Source of the DNA: Stenotrophomonas sp. VV52
Lineage (GTDB): Bacteria; Pseudomonadota; Gammaproteobacteria; Xanthomonadales; Xanthomonadaceae
NCBI RefSeq assembly: GCF_002893095.1
Contig: NZ_PKQQ01000001.1
Location: forward strand, 558,001-622,000
Length of the DNA stretch: 64,000 bases
Direction of reading: 5' to 3'
Each line of letters begins with the position of its first letter. Positions within the stretch are counted from its first letter, which is position 1. Both the position numbers and the translations under genes were made by a program. Positions 10,422 through 21,491 of this stretch are shown here, piece by piece. Below the pieces are notes generated by a model. It was not told the origin of the DNA and made no database searches. It worked only from the letters and a program-made list of their open reading frames with translations.

Positions 10422-10934
10422 ATGGCCCAGGCATCGCCCCGCATCGAACGTATTCCCCGGCTCAGCCGCCTGAGCTGGCTGATGGGGCTGTACGCCGAAA
10501 ACTACCGCCACCTGGTCCGGCTGTTCGAGCCGGCCGACCTGATGCCGGGCAGCTATGTGTCCTCGGTCGGCGACGGGCTGGACGTGCGCCTGGACGTGAT
10601 CGAGTGCCACCCGTACACCGTGGAACTGCGCCTGACCTACGATTTCGCCGACCCGGTCACCGGGCAGCCGGACCCCTCGGCCTTTGTCCGGCTGTACCGT
10701 GACGCCCGCCAGGCCGAGACCACCCACTGCTACGTGGGACGTCGCTGGCAGGACGTGGTCGGCATGTACCCGCCGCCGGCCGAGCTGATCAGCCACCGCA
10801 TGCGCATGAACACCTTCCTGGGCAAGTGGCTGGAATACCTCGCCGAGCGCGGCCACGGCGTGGCCACCCTGCAACGGGATGGCGACGCCGCCCCCGCACC
10901 TTCCGACGCCCGTCGCGCCCAGATAGCCGGTTGA
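10422..10934 (+). CDS. DUF1249 (YqiB-like) family protein
   Basis: A 170-residue cytoplasmic protein of the DUF1249 family, of unknown function. Recognisable elements are the N-terminal RLSWLMGLYAENYRHL, the central VIECHPYTVELRLTYDF and ARLYRDARQAE-like stretch, and the C-terminal RMRMNTFLGKWLEYL. In enterobacteria the homologue yqiB lies next to the Nudix gene nudF. Here too a Nudix gene follows after four bases, suggesting a linked role. No catalytic motif is visible. Confidence 0.8.
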   Translation: MAQASPRIERIPRLSRLSWLMGLYAENYRHLVRLFEPADLMPGSYVSSVGDGLDVRLDVIECHPYTVELRLTYDFADPVTGQPDPSAFVRLYRDARQAETTHCYVGRRWQDVVGMYPPPAELISHRMRMNTFLGKWLEYLAERGHGVATLQRDGDAAPAPSDARRAQIAG

Positions 10935-10938
10935 CCTG

Positions 10939-11427
10939 ATGCCCTATACCCCGATCGTGGCCACCCTGGGCTACGTGCTGTCCCCTGATGGCCGCCAGGC
11001 CTTGATGATCCACCGCAACGCCCGCCCCGGCGACCAGCACCTGGGCAAGTACAACGGCTTGGGCGGCAAGGTCGAGCGCGATGAGGACGTGGCCGCCGGC
11101 ATGCGCCGCGAGATCCTGGAAGAGGCCGGCATCGAATGCGGCACCATGCGCCTGCGTGGCACCCTCAGCTGGCCGGGGTTCGGCAAGGCCGGCGAGGACT
11201 GGTTCGGCTTCGTGTTCGTCATCGACGACTTCACCGGCACGCCGCTGACCTCCAACCCGGAAGGCACCCTGGAATGGGTGGACGTGGACAAACTGGAGAC
11301 CCTGCCGCTGTGGGAGGGCGACCGCCAGTTCCTGCCGATGGTGTTCGACGCAGACCCGCGCCCGTTCCATGGCGTCATGCCCTATCGTGATGGCGTCATG
11401 CAGGGCTGGTCCTATACCCGTCTGTAG
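10939..11427 (+). CDS. Nudix hydrolase (MutT/8-oxo-dGTP diphosphatase-like)
   Basis: A 162-residue Nudix pyrophosphatase. The Nudix box begins at about residue 38 (GGKVERDEDVAAGMRREI followed by LEEAGI) and has all metal-binding glutamates. The proteins most like it include 8-oxo-dGTP diphosphatases that hydrolyse oxidised purine nucleotides, consistent with NGLGGKVE and the late WEGDRQFLP segment. Substrate specificity cannot be fixed from the box alone. It probably shares a transcript with the DUF1249 gene. Confidence 0.85.
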   Translation: MPYTPIVATLGYVLSPDGRQALMIHRNARPGDQHLGKYNGLGGKVERDEDVAAGMRREILEEAGIECGTMRLRGTLSWPGFGKAGEDWFGFVFVIDDFTGTPLTSNPEGTLEWVDVDKLETLPLWEGDRQFLPMVFDADPRPFHGVMPYRDGVMQGWSYTRL

Positions 11428-11439
11428 GAAAGCCCCGCG

Positions 11440-11485
11440 TTATCCACAGGGGGTGTGGATGACCGGTGCGTAAGTTTGTGGATAA
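11440..11485. promoter_or_regulatory. Cluster of three DnaA boxes
   Basis: Within 46 bases lie a perfect consensus box TTATCCACA at 11440-11448 on the plus strand, a one-mismatch box at 11454-11462 on the minus strand (TGTGGATGA as read on plus), and a second perfect box at 11477-11485 on the minus strand (TGTGGATAA on plus). The cluster is between the Nudix gene and pssA. DnaA binding is inferred from consensus only. Confidence 0.65.
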
Positions 11486-11649
11486 GACCCGGCAGCGACC
11501 ATCGCCCATGGCTGTCAAGATGGGTGGAGAAAAATTCACCGCCGGTCAGCGCCGTGTGAGTGCCATGCGAAGGCGCGCCTGTCCGTGAAGGCTGTCGCGG
11601 TTTGGCCCGCTCGCGGTACTCTTTCCGTATTGCCGCCACCCGAGCTTCC

Positions 11650-12264
11650 ATGAAACGTCACTTCACGATGCTGCGCGAGTTCCAGCTGGCCGACTGGTTC
11701 ACCCTGGCCAATGCGTTCTGCGGCACCGGCGCCGTGTTTGCGGCGATGCGCTTCCTGCAGGACGGCGAGCGCAGCTACCTGCTGTTCGGCATGGCGCTGA
11801 TCCCGCTGGCCTTCATCTTCGACGCGCTGGACGGGCGCATCGCGCGCTGGCGCAAGTCCAGCTCGACCCTGGGCCGCGAACTGGACTCGCTTTCGGACGT
11901 GATCTCCTTCGGCGTGGCCCCGGCCGCGCTGGCCTATGCCTGCGGCATGCAGGGCGGCTGGGACTGGCTGGTGCTGAGCTACTTCGTGTGCTGCGGCGTG
12001 AGCCGCCTGGCCCGCTACAACGTCACCGCCGAGGCGCTGGCCGGCGAGGGCGACAAGGTGCCGTACTTCGAAGGCACGCCGATTCCGACCAGCCTGGCGC
12101 TGGTGGTGGTGCTGGCCGTTGCCGCCAGCATGGGGGCGATCGGTCACGACCTGTGGCTGGGGCGCTGGCAGCTGGGTCCGTGGCAGCTGCACCCGCTGGT
12201 GCTGCTGTTCGCCCTGTCCGGGTCGCTGATGATCAGCAAGACCCTGCGCATTCCCAAGCCATGA
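11650..12264 (+). CDS. pssA: CDP-diacylglycerol-serine O-phosphatidyltransferase
   Basis: A 204-residue membrane enzyme of the CDP-alcohol phosphatidyltransferase family that makes phosphatidylserine, the precursor of phosphatidylethanolamine. The catalytic motif DGRIARWRKSSSTLGRELD, continuing to SLSD, has the DG-x2-AR-x8-G-x3-D-x3-D pattern near residues 60-82. Several hydrophobic segments follow, and the size fits the type II (Bacillus-like) integral membrane enzyme rather than the enterobacterial one. The ATG at 11650 (MKRHFTM) is preferred to the open frame from 11560, whose first 30 residues are not family-like. Its stop overlaps phaE by four bases. Confidence 0.85.
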   Translation: MKRHFTMLREFQLADWFTLANAFCGTGAVFAAMRFLQDGERSYLLFGMALIPLAFIFDALDGRIARWRKSSSTLGRELDSLSDVISFGVAPAALAYACGMQGGWDWLVLSYFVCCGVSRLARYNVTAEALAGEGDKVPYFEGTPIPTSLALVVVLAVAASMGAIGHDLWLGRWQLGPWQLHPLVLLFALSGSLMISKTLRIPKP

Positions 12265-13223
12265 GCACGGCCGGCAGCGGGCACGACGCGGGCGACTTCG
12301 AGGCACTGGCGCGCCAGTACTTCAGCGCCTGGGGCGACGCGCTGCGCCACGCGGCCGCCCCCGGTGCCGGCGGGCCTGGCGCTCCGGGTGGCTGGCAGCA
12401 GGCCATCGACGGCTGGGCGCAGCTGATGTCCAGCCCGGGCAACCGGCAGTCGGAAGACGCCGTGCATCGGTTCCGCGAGCAGGCCGGTGGCTGGTACGGC
12501 ACCATGCAGCAGGTGGCCGCGCAGTTCGCCGGCCAGGACGCCAGCAGTGCCGATATCGCCCAGGCCTGGCGCAACGCGGTGGAAGGGCAGGGCGACGGCC
12601 TGTTGAAGTGGATGCTGCAGGGCGCACGCGGGCATACCCAGCCCGGCGGCCCGGACCTGCTGGCGCTGCTGGAACGCCTGCAGCAGGACCTCGGTCCGTG
12701 GCTGCAGAGCCCGGCGTTCGGCCCCGGCCGCGAGCATCAGGCGCGCTGGCAGGCGCTGCTGCGCGCCCAGCAGGAATTCCAGGGCCACGCCAGCGACTAC
12801 GTGGACCAGATCAAAAAGGCGCTGGACGACGCGTTCGCCCTGTTCGAGCAGCGACTGGCCGAGCACGAGCAGCCGGGCAACCAGCTGACCAGTGCGCGCG
12901 CGATGTTCGACCTATGGATCGAGGCGGCCGAAGACGCCTACGCCAAGGTCGCCATGTCCGAGCCGTTCCAGAAGGTGTACGCATCGCTGGGCAATGCCCA
13001 GATGCGCCTTCGCAGCGCCGCGCAGCAGGAAGTGGAACGGCTGTGCGAAGCGTTCGGCCTGCCGACCCGCACCGAAATGGATGCCGCGCATCGGCGCATC
13101 ACCGAGCTGGAGCGGCTGGTAAGGCGCATGGCGGCCAAGGCCGCGCCGGAACCGGCCGTAGCGGCGAAGCCGAAGAAGGCGACGCCGAAGAAAGCGACGA
13201 GCGCCCGCAAGGCCGCGCCATGA
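12261..13223 (+). CDS. phaE: Class III polyhydroxyalkanoate synthase, PhaE subunit
   Basis: A 320-residue protein with the organisation of PhaE, the non-catalytic partner that activates PhaC in class III PHA synthases. It is helical and rich in Gln, Ala and Arg, with the conserved MFDLWIEAAEDAYAKVAMSE region near residue 215 and a C-terminal coiled coil ending in a lysine/alanine-rich tail. That tail (KPKKATPKKATSARKAAP) may contact the granule surface or nucleic acid. The ATG overlaps the pssA stop and the stop overlaps phaC, so all three genes are translationally coupled. Confidence 0.88.
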   Translation: MSTAGSGHDAGDFEALARQYFSAWGDALRHAAAPGAGGPGAPGGWQQAIDGWAQLMSSPGNRQSEDAVHRFREQAGGWYGTMQQVAAQFAGQDASSADIAQAWRNAVEGQGDGLLKWMLQGARGHTQPGGPDLLALLERLQQDLGPWLQSPAFGPGREHQARWQALLRAQQEFQGHASDYVDQIKKALDDAFALFEQRLAEHEQPGNQLTSARAMFDLWIEAAEDAYAKVAMSEPFQKVYASLGNAQMRLRSAAQQEVERLCEAFGLPTRTEMDAAHRRITELERLVRRMAAKAAPEPAVAAKPKKATPKKATSARKAAP

Positions 13224-14287
13224 AGGGACCGCTGGGGTTCAACGCCGAAGACCTCCTGCAGGAAACCCTGTCCATGCAGCGCAAGCTGATGGACGGGCTG
13301 AAGCTTCTGCCCTCGGTCGAAGACGTGGACTACGGCGCCACCGCGCGCGAGGAAGTCTGGCGCGACGGCAAGGTGACCCTGTACCGCTTCGTCGGCGAAG
13401 AAACGCCGGTACAGCGCACGCCGGTGCTGATCGTCTACGCGCTGGTCAACCGCCCGTACATGGTCGACCTGCAGGCCGACCGTTCGCTGGTGCAGCGCCT
13501 GCTGGCACTCGGCCACGACGTGTACGTGCTCGATTGGGGCTACCCGGACCGTTCCGAGCGCTACCAGACCCTGGAAGACTACCTGCTGCGCTTCGTCGAC
13601 GGCGCGGTGGACCATCTGGTCGCGGCCAACGACGGCGCGCCGATCAACATGCTGGGTGTCTGCCAGGGCGGCGTGTTCGCGCTGTGCTACGCCGCGCTGC
13701 GCCAGCCCAAGCTGGCCAACCTGATCACCATGGTCACGCCGGTCGACTTCCAGACCCCGGACAACATGCTTTCGCACTGGGCGCGGCAGGTGGACGTGGA
13801 CCTGCTGGTGGACACGCTGGGCAACATCCCGGCCGACCTGATGAACGCCAGTTACCTGATGCTCAAGCCGTTCCGGCTCAACATCCAGAAGTACGTGGGC
13901 CTGCTCGACATCCTCGACGACAAGGCCGCGCTGCAGGATTTCCTGCGCATGGAGAAGTGGATCTTCGACTCGCCCGACCTGGCCGGCGAAGCGTTCCGTG
14001 ACTTCATCAAGCAGTTCTACCAGGGCAATGGCCTGATGCACGACGGCGTGCGGATCGGCGAAGAACACGTGGACCTGCGCCAGGTCACGCTGCCGGTGCT
14101 GAACATCTACGCCGAGCAGGACCACCTGGTGCCGCCGGATGCGTCACGCGCGATGAAGGACCGGATCGGCAGCGACGACTACACCGAGAGCAGTTTCCGC
14201 GGCGGCCACATCGGCATCTATGTCTCCGGCCGCGCGCAGCGCGAAGTGCCGGGTACCATTTCGGCATGGCTGGCCGAACGCACCTGA
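13220..14287 (+). CDS. phaC: Class III polyhydroxyalkanoate synthase, PhaC catalytic subunit
   Basis: A 355-residue alpha/beta hydrolase that polymerises hydroxyacyl-CoA into storage polyester. The lipase-like box is MLGVCQGGVFAL near residue 149, with the catalytic Cys replacing Ser. The catalytic Asp is in YAEQDHLVPP and the His in RGGHIGIYVSG near residue 335. The length and partnership with PhaE mark it as class III. The conserved YVLDWGYPD segment is present. It overlaps the next gene by 22 bases. No phaA or phaB genes lie in this window. Confidence 0.93.
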   Translation: MKGPLGFNAEDLLQETLSMQRKLMDGLKLLPSVEDVDYGATAREEVWRDGKVTLYRFVGEETPVQRTPVLIVYALVNRPYMVDLQADRSLVQRLLALGHDVYVLDWGYPDRSERYQTLEDYLLRFVDGAVDHLVAANDGAPINMLGVCQGGVFALCYAALRQPKLANLITMVTPVDFQTPDNMLSHWARQVDVDLLVDTLGNIPADLMNASYLMLKPFRLNIQKYVGLLDILDDKAALQDFLRMEKWIFDSPDLAGEAFRDFIKQFYQGNGLMHDGVRIGEEHVDLRQVTLPVLNIYAEQDHLVPPDASRAMKDRIGSDDYTESSFRGGHIGIYVSGRAQREVPGTISAWLAERT

Positions 14288-14751
14288 ATCCAACCGCGCT
14301 GCGCGCGCTGCAGGCACTGGGCGCGGTCTGGACCGTGCCCAATACCCTGATCGGCGTGATCGGCGGTCTGTTCGGCATGCTGGCCGGCGCCCGCCCGTAC
14401 TGGAGCCGCCGCGACTGCGCGCTGGTGTTCCGCGAGTATCCCTGGGGCCCGGGCGGGGCGATCACCCTGGGCAACGTGATCCTGCACACCGGCCCGCGCC
14501 TGGAGGTGCCGTGCCGCACCTACGCGCACCAGGCCGGGCACTGCACCGAGCCGGTGATCTCCCTGCACGACCATGAACGCGCCCACGTCTTCCAGTACCT
14601 GGTGCTGGGCCCGTTCTACCTGCCGGTGTACCTGCTGTGCGGCGGGGTCAGCGCACGCAATCCGTTCGAGCGCGCGGCCGACCTGTACGCGCTGAACGGC
14701 CACGGCTGGTGGCCCACGCGGCGTCATCTGCATGAAAGCAAAGGTCATTAG
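14266..14751 (+). CDS. Putative membrane protein with HExxH metalloprotease-like motif
   Basis: A 161-residue protein not assigned to a named family. It has a hydrophobic N-terminal segment (VPNTLIGVIGGLFGMLAGA, about residues 24-42) and a second one at GPFYLPVYLLCGG. Between them is HDHERAHVFQYL, an exact HExxH motif (HERAH) as in zinc metalloproteases, followed about 25 residues later by NPFERAADLYA, whose Glu could be the third ligand of a gluzincin-type site. It begins inside phaC, 22 bases before its stop, so it belongs to the pssA-phaE-phaC operon. A role in membrane or granule biology is inference. Confidence 0.6.
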   Translation: MAGRTHLNPTALRALQALGAVWTVPNTLIGVIGGLFGMLAGARPYWSRRDCALVFREYPWGPGGAITLGNVILHTGPRLEVPCRTYAHQAGHCTEPVISLHDHERAHVFQYLVLGPFYLPVYLLCGGVSARNPFERAADLYALNGHGWWPTRRHLHESKGH

Positions 14752-14832
14752 CCTCCTGACACACCAGTCAGGTTGGCCACGCTAAGCTGTGACCTGTTGG
14801 ACATGCATGACGTTTCTGGAGGAACACATCAC

Positions 14833-15048
14833 ATGGCAATCGTTCTTTATGTCGGTGGTAGCAAGGATGGCGACAAGGGCCTGGTGCCCCACGGATTCAG
14901 CAAGTCGCAGGCCGAAACAGACATCGGCCCCGAGATCTACACCGAGCGCTTCATGGAGCTGCAGGGCCTGGGCAGGGTCCGGGTGATGGCGCTGGAGTCG
15001 CTCAACGACGACGCCGCGAAGCTGCGCGCGGCCCGCCACTACCGCTGA
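14833..15048 (+). CDS. Small hypothetical protein, 71 residues
   Basis: A short, soluble, acidic/basic mixed protein beginning MAIVLYVGGSKDGDKG. The ATG at 14833 is preceded by a good ribosome-binding site (CTGGAGGAA, about 10 bases upstream), which decides it over the open frame from 14773. The central region QAETDIGPEIYTERF has no motif I recognise. It has its own short upstream gap after the HExxH gene and is followed by tex on the same strand. Confidence 0.65.
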   Translation: MAIVLYVGGSKDGDKGLVPHGFSKSQAETDIGPEIYTERFMELQGLGRVRVMALESLNDDAAKLRAARHYR

Positions 15049-15162
15049 GGCGTAACGACCCACGGTCGGTACCTACCGGGTCTGGCAATGTCAACGGGTT
15101 TCCCCCGCCGCCCAGCGTTGCCACAATCGGTGTTTTCCGCATAGTGGCTTCGGCCGGACGCA

Positions 15163-17532
<2,370 letters not shown>

Positions 17533-17559
17533 GCGCCTCCCCCCGTTTCCCGCTGAATA

Positions 17560-17576
17560 CCGGTACGCTGTACCGG
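17560..17576. other. Perfect 7-bp hairpin between tex and the diguanylate cyclase gene
   Basis: CCGGTAC, the loop GCT, and GTACCGG, 14 bases before the next start codon. No T tract follows. It may be a weak terminator, an operator, or a structure that affects translation of the cyclase gene. Confidence 0.4.
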
Positions 17577-17590
17577 CGGCGGGAGACGAG

Positions 17591-19849
17591 ATGACAGATC
17601 ACCAGGCGGAACAGGGCGGTCCGGTCCAGGGCGATGCAGCCAGCGATGGCAGCGCCGCGCTGGCGCGTGCGTTGCGCGAGATGACCGAGCAGCACCGGCG
17701 CCTGGAAATGATCATCGACGGCACCGCGATGGGCACCTGGGAGTGGAACTGCCAGACCGGCCAGATGTGGGTCAACGAGCGCTGGGCGCAGATCGTGGGG
17801 TACATCCGCGACGAACTGGCACCGATTACCCCCGAGACCTTCTATCACCTGGTCCACCCCGACGACCTGGCCTGCTCCAATGCACTGCTGCGCGAGCACC
17901 TGGAAGGGCGCTCGCCGCACTACGACAGCTTGTGCCGCATGCGCCACAAGCAGGGCCACTGGATCTGGGTGCAGGATCGCGGCCGCGTCTACGAATGGGA
18001 CGCGCACGGCCAACCGCTGCGGATGGCGGGCGCACACGCCGACGTAAGCGACCTGCAGAACGCGCTGGAAGACGCCGCCGACATGCGCCAGCGCCTGCAG
18101 GCGGTGGTCGATGCGTCCGACGAGGTGGCGGTCATCGCGACCGATACGGCAGGGGTCATCAACCTGTTCAACAGCGGCGCGGAAAAGCTGTTGGGGTTCC
18201 GCGCGGACGAGGTGATCGGCCGGGTCAATCCGGGCCTGTTCCATGACGTGCATGAAGTCCAGGATTTCCTGCGGCCGCTTGCGGATGCGGACGGCCGCCT
18301 GCCGACGGTGTTCGAGGCACTGACTGCCCATGCCGCGCACGGCACCTGGTCGCACCAGTGGACCTTCGTGCGCAAGGACGGCGAGCATCGCCAGGTGCGG
18401 CTCTCGATCAGCCCGCTCGATTCGGGCAATGGCCAACGCATGGGTTATGTCGGCATGGCGGTGGACATCACGCCGCTGCTGGAAGTGCGCGAGCAGGCCT
18501 TCGTGGCCGCCGAAAAATTCGCCGGTGCGTTCAATTCCGCGGCGCTCGGCATGGCGCTGGTGTCGCTGGAAGGGCGCTGGCTGGATGTGAACGACGCACT
18601 GTGCGGCATCCTCGGATACACCCGAGCCGAACTGCTCGAGATCGACTTCCAGACCCTGACCCACCCGGACGACCTGAACACCGATCTTGCGCTGGTGGGC
18701 GACCTGCTGGCCAGCCGGCGCGACCACTACCACATGGACAAGCGCTACCTGGGCAAGGGCGGCAACGTGGTCTGGGGCCGCCTGTCCGTGTCGCTGGTGC
18801 GCGCCCCGCACGGCGAGCCGCTGCATTTCGTATCGCAGATCCAGGACGTGACCGCGCAGCGGGTCAGTGGCCAGCAGCTGCGTGACTCCGAACAGCGTAC
18901 CCGGGTCACTCTCGATGCGGTCGCCGACATGGTGCTCACCCTGGACCTGCAGGGCCAGATCCAGTACGCCAACGCAGCCGCCACCCGCGCGCTGGCCGGG
19001 GAGGGTGCTACACCGCTGACCGGCAGCCAGGTCCAGGAAGTGATGGAACTCACTACCGAGTACGCGCCGCGTTCGCCGCTGGACCTGGCGGTGCTGATGG
19101 ACCCGGACAGCAACGCGGTGGACCTGCATTCGGACCTGCTGCTGTCGGTAGGCGCGCGCCTGCTGCCGGTGGACGTGACCCGCGCCTGGCTGCAGGACAG
19201 CAGTGGACAGGTCAGCGGCGCGGTCTGGGTGATCCGCGACGTGACCCAGCAGCGCGCCCGTCAGCGCGAAGCGCGACACCTGGCCGAAGTGGACCCGCTG
19301 ACAGAACTGAGCAACCGGCGCGGCTTCGAGGCGCACCTGCAGGAGGCCATTACCCGGGTCGCCCGTACCGGGCAGTCGGCCTCGCTGATGTTCCTCGACC
19401 TGGACAACTTCAAGCCGATCAACGACACCCACGGCCATCTGGCCGGCGACGCGATGTTGTGGGCCGTGGCCACCGTGCTGCGCAACGGCGTGCGCGACTC
19501 GGACGTGGTGGCGCGGCTGGGTGGCGACGAATTCGCGGTGATCCTGGCCGGGTGCTCGCTGCGGCGGGCACGGCGGATTGCCAGCGACCTGCTCGAAGCG
19601 GTTCGCAACCTGAGCGTGCCGTGGAGCGTGGATCGGCTGGTGGTGGGCACCAGCATCGGCATCGCCGCGATCAGCGGCGGCATGAGCGTGGACGCAGCGG
19701 TAGCTGCCGCCGACGCGCAGTGCTACCGGGCCAAGGCCCTGGGCAGGAACAACGTGCAGGTCGAAGCGCCGGTGCACGGCGGCCCGGATCCGCTGGACCC
19801 GGGCGACGGCGACCTGGACATCGAGAGCAGCGAAGGCGGTCCAGGCTGA
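17591..19849 (+). CDS. Multi-PAS diguanylate cyclase
   Basis: A 752-residue soluble sensor that should synthesise c-di-GMP. Four PAS-type domains lie at about residues 35-165, 166-300, 305-430 and 430-555. The first three include typical PAC endings such as VDITPLLE and IQDVTAQR. A GGDEF domain occupies about residues 560-720: LTELSNRRGFE, LDLDNFKPINDTHGHLAGD and the active site RLGGDEFAVIL. An RDSD inhibitory I-site lies five residues before GGDEF, so product feedback is expected. There is no EAL domain and no membrane segment. The ATG at 17591 follows GGGAGACGAG; the open frame further upstream overlaps tex. Confidence 0.92.
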   Translation: MTDHQAEQGGPVQGDAASDGSAALARALREMTEQHRRLEMIIDGTAMGTWEWNCQTGQMWVNERWAQIVGYIRDELAPITPETFYHLVHPDDLACSNALLREHLEGRSPHYDSLCRMRHKQGHWIWVQDRGRVYEWDAHGQPLRMAGAHADVSDLQNALEDAADMRQRLQAVVDASDEVAVIATDTAGVINLFNSGAEKLLGFRADEVIGRVNPGLFHDVHEVQDFLRPLADADGRLPTVFEALTAHAAHGTWSHQWTFVRKDGEHRQVRLSISPLDSGNGQRMGYVGMAVDITPLLEVREQAFVAAEKFAGAFNSAALGMALVSLEGRWLDVNDALCGILGYTRAELLEIDFQTLTHPDDLNTDLALVGDLLASRRDHYHMDKRYLGKGGNVVWGRLSVSLVRAPHGEPLHFVSQIQDVTAQRVSGQQLRDSEQRTRVTLDAVADMVLTLDLQGQIQYANAAATRALAGEGATPLTGSQVQEVMELTTEYAPRSPLDLAVLMDPDSNAVDLHSDLLLSVGARLLPVDVTRAWLQDSSGQVSGAVWVIRDVTQQRARQREARHLAEVDPLTELSNRRGFEAHLQEAITRVARTGQSASLMFLDLDNFKPINDTHGHLAGDAMLWAVATVLRNGVRDSDVVARLGGDEFAVILAGCSLRRARRIASDLLEAVRNLSVPWSVDRLVVGTSIGIAAISGGMSVDAAVAAADAQCYRAKALGRNNVQVEAPVHGGPDPLDPGDGDLDIESSEGGPG

Positions 19850-20312
19850 TCGGGCTTAACCAGTCAGGATCCACGCCGCGCCGTACGTTCGACGGTACTC
19901 AAGCACGCGGTGCAGCGGTCGATACCTTCCCGCAGCATATTCGGCTGCGGTAATTGATTGGTGTCGGATTCATGTTAAAGCGTGCACGGGTTATCACTCT
20001 GGCAGTATCCACGCCAGATTCGGTGCGGTATGGTCCGCCCTCCGATCTCGGCTGCAGAAGATACTTCGAGATAACCGCCCTGCAACGAGGCGTCGAACAG
20101 TCCCCACCGTCCAACGCCCCGTCGCGAGGCAGGTGAATTCTTACTGCCCGCTATTCGCCGCCGCTACGTAAAGTTTGCCAAATACGCGCAAATTCGGCAT
20201 GACCTTTAGGTGTGCACGCACCTCTTCACGTGTCGTAAAGTGGGTCCCGCCCGCGCCGCGGTGCTCAGGACGAAAGCCCCCGCCATCGCCTCCTGATTAT
20301 TTAAAAGTACAT
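19850..20312. other. 463-base intergenic region without a recognised gene
   Basis: This region is somewhat AT-richer than its surroundings. It contains a perfect 7-bp hairpin at 19930-19950 (CCGCAGC, seven bases, GCTGCGG), placed where a terminator for the diguanylate cyclase gene would be. Short dyads occur further on (AGGTG and CACCT around 20208-20223). It must hold the promoter of the AraC-type gene. A small RNA is possible, but nothing specific supports one. Confidence 0.4.
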
Positions 20313-21308
20313 ATGGAAGACATGCCTGCCCTGAATTTCCCGGACTTCGAGGCATATTCAAATTCTGTCGACGGAATCGACGGCGAGATGCGGGTGACCG
20401 GTCACGGCGATGGTCCGTGGCTGTTGAATGTGCTGGAGCTTGGTGAACTCACCCTGCTGCATGGCATGGACGGCGCCCCGGTGCTGTACCGTGGCGCGCC
20501 GCATGAAGGGCGCTTTGGTGCCTACCTTTCGTTGCCGGGCAGCCAGACCGAACTGGATGGCCAGCGCGTGGGCGACGACGGCTTTACCTGGCTGGCACCG
20601 CGGGTGGAGCTTCAGGGCTTCACCCGGGTACCGGCCACCTTCCTGGCGATCGACTTCACCGAACGGGTGCTGCTCGAGCAGGCCGCGGAGATCGAAGGGC
20701 TGGACGTGAACACGCTGTACCGCACGCGGAATATCGTCACCACCACCGCCATGGTCGGGCACATCAGTGCGTTGGTGCAGCGCGCATTCGAGGTGCGCGA
20801 AGCGCGGCCGGACGCGTTCGCCGAGAACGGTCCGCGCCAGGCCTTCGTGGCCCAGCTCACCTCTGCCGTGTTGCAGTGTCACCAGCGTGCGGCCGCCGAA
20901 CCGTGCGTGGCCAGGCGGGGACGCCCGCCGCTGCCGCGCCGGGAGATCGTCCGGCGCGGGGTGGAGCATATCCAGCGCAGCCTGCGCGGCGAGGCGGCGT
21001 TCTCGGACATCCCCTTCGCTGTCGGGGCGTCGCAGCGCTCGCTGAACCGGGCCTTCGACGACCTGTTCGGCATGGCGCCGCACCACTTCTACCTGATCGA
21101 ACGCCTGCACGCGATCCGCAGCGCATTGCGTTCGGCCAAGCCCGGCGACACGGTTACCGGGATCTGTTCGCGCTTCGGGGTGTGGGACCTGGGCCGGATG
21201 GCGGCGCAGTACGCGCGCATGTTCCACCTGCAGCCGGCACAGGAGCTGGCGCGGGCGGTGGGCGCGAAACCGGCGGCAGGCGTTGCTGGCACGGGGCGGC
21301 GGCGCTGA
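20313..21308 (+). CDS. AraC family transcriptional regulator
   Basis: A 331-residue regulator with an N-terminal ligand or dimerisation domain of about 200 residues and a C-terminal AraC-type double helix-turn-helix (FSDIPFAVGASQRSLNRAF, then GDTVTGICSRFGVWDLGRMA). The second helix-turn-helix fits the family pattern with GxxDxxxxxxxF relaxed. The N-terminal half resembles the AraC-binding-like domain (PF14525) of regulators controlling aromatic or alkane degradation, but no ligand is identified. The ATG at 20313 is chosen over the open frame from 20175, whose first 46 residues are arginine/serine-rich and not family-like. Confidence 0.8.
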   Translation: MEDMPALNFPDFEAYSNSVDGIDGEMRVTGHGDGPWLLNVLELGELTLLHGMDGAPVLYRGAPHEGRFGAYLSLPGSQTELDGQRVGDDGFTWLAPRVELQGFTRVPATFLAIDFTERVLLEQAAEIEGLDVNTLYRTRNIVTTTAMVGHISALVQRAFEVREARPDAFAENGPRQAFVAQLTSAVLQCHQRAAAEPCVARRGRPPLPRREIVRRGVEHIQRSLRGEAAFSDIPFAVGASQRSLNRAFDDLFGMAPHHFYLIERLHAIRSALRSAKPGDTVTGICSRFGVWDLGRMAAQYARMFHLQPAQELARAVGAKPAAGVAGTGRRR

Positions 21309-21319
21309 GCATGCCGGCC

Positions 21320-21346
21320 TAAAGATTCGGCGGCGGCAGCCGCTGA
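21320..21346 (+). promoter_or_regulatory. Possible flagellar sigma-28 (FliA) promoter
   Basis: TAAA, exactly 15 bases, then GCCGCTGA, matching six of eight positions of the FliA -10 element GCCGATAA with the correct spacing. It lies about 145 bases before a chemoreceptor gene, the class of gene FliA usually controls. Confidence 0.4.
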
Positions 21347-21491
21347 CATGGGGCAGAGAGTTGTAACGCGTCATCCCACGGAAGGTACGTCAGTAACACG
21401 ACGCTCTTCGTGAGTCCCCAAGCGTTCTTGCGTTCTACACCGGACATGGGGTCCGGCGTAGCCCATCGAGCTTGTTGGAACCGAGGAAACA

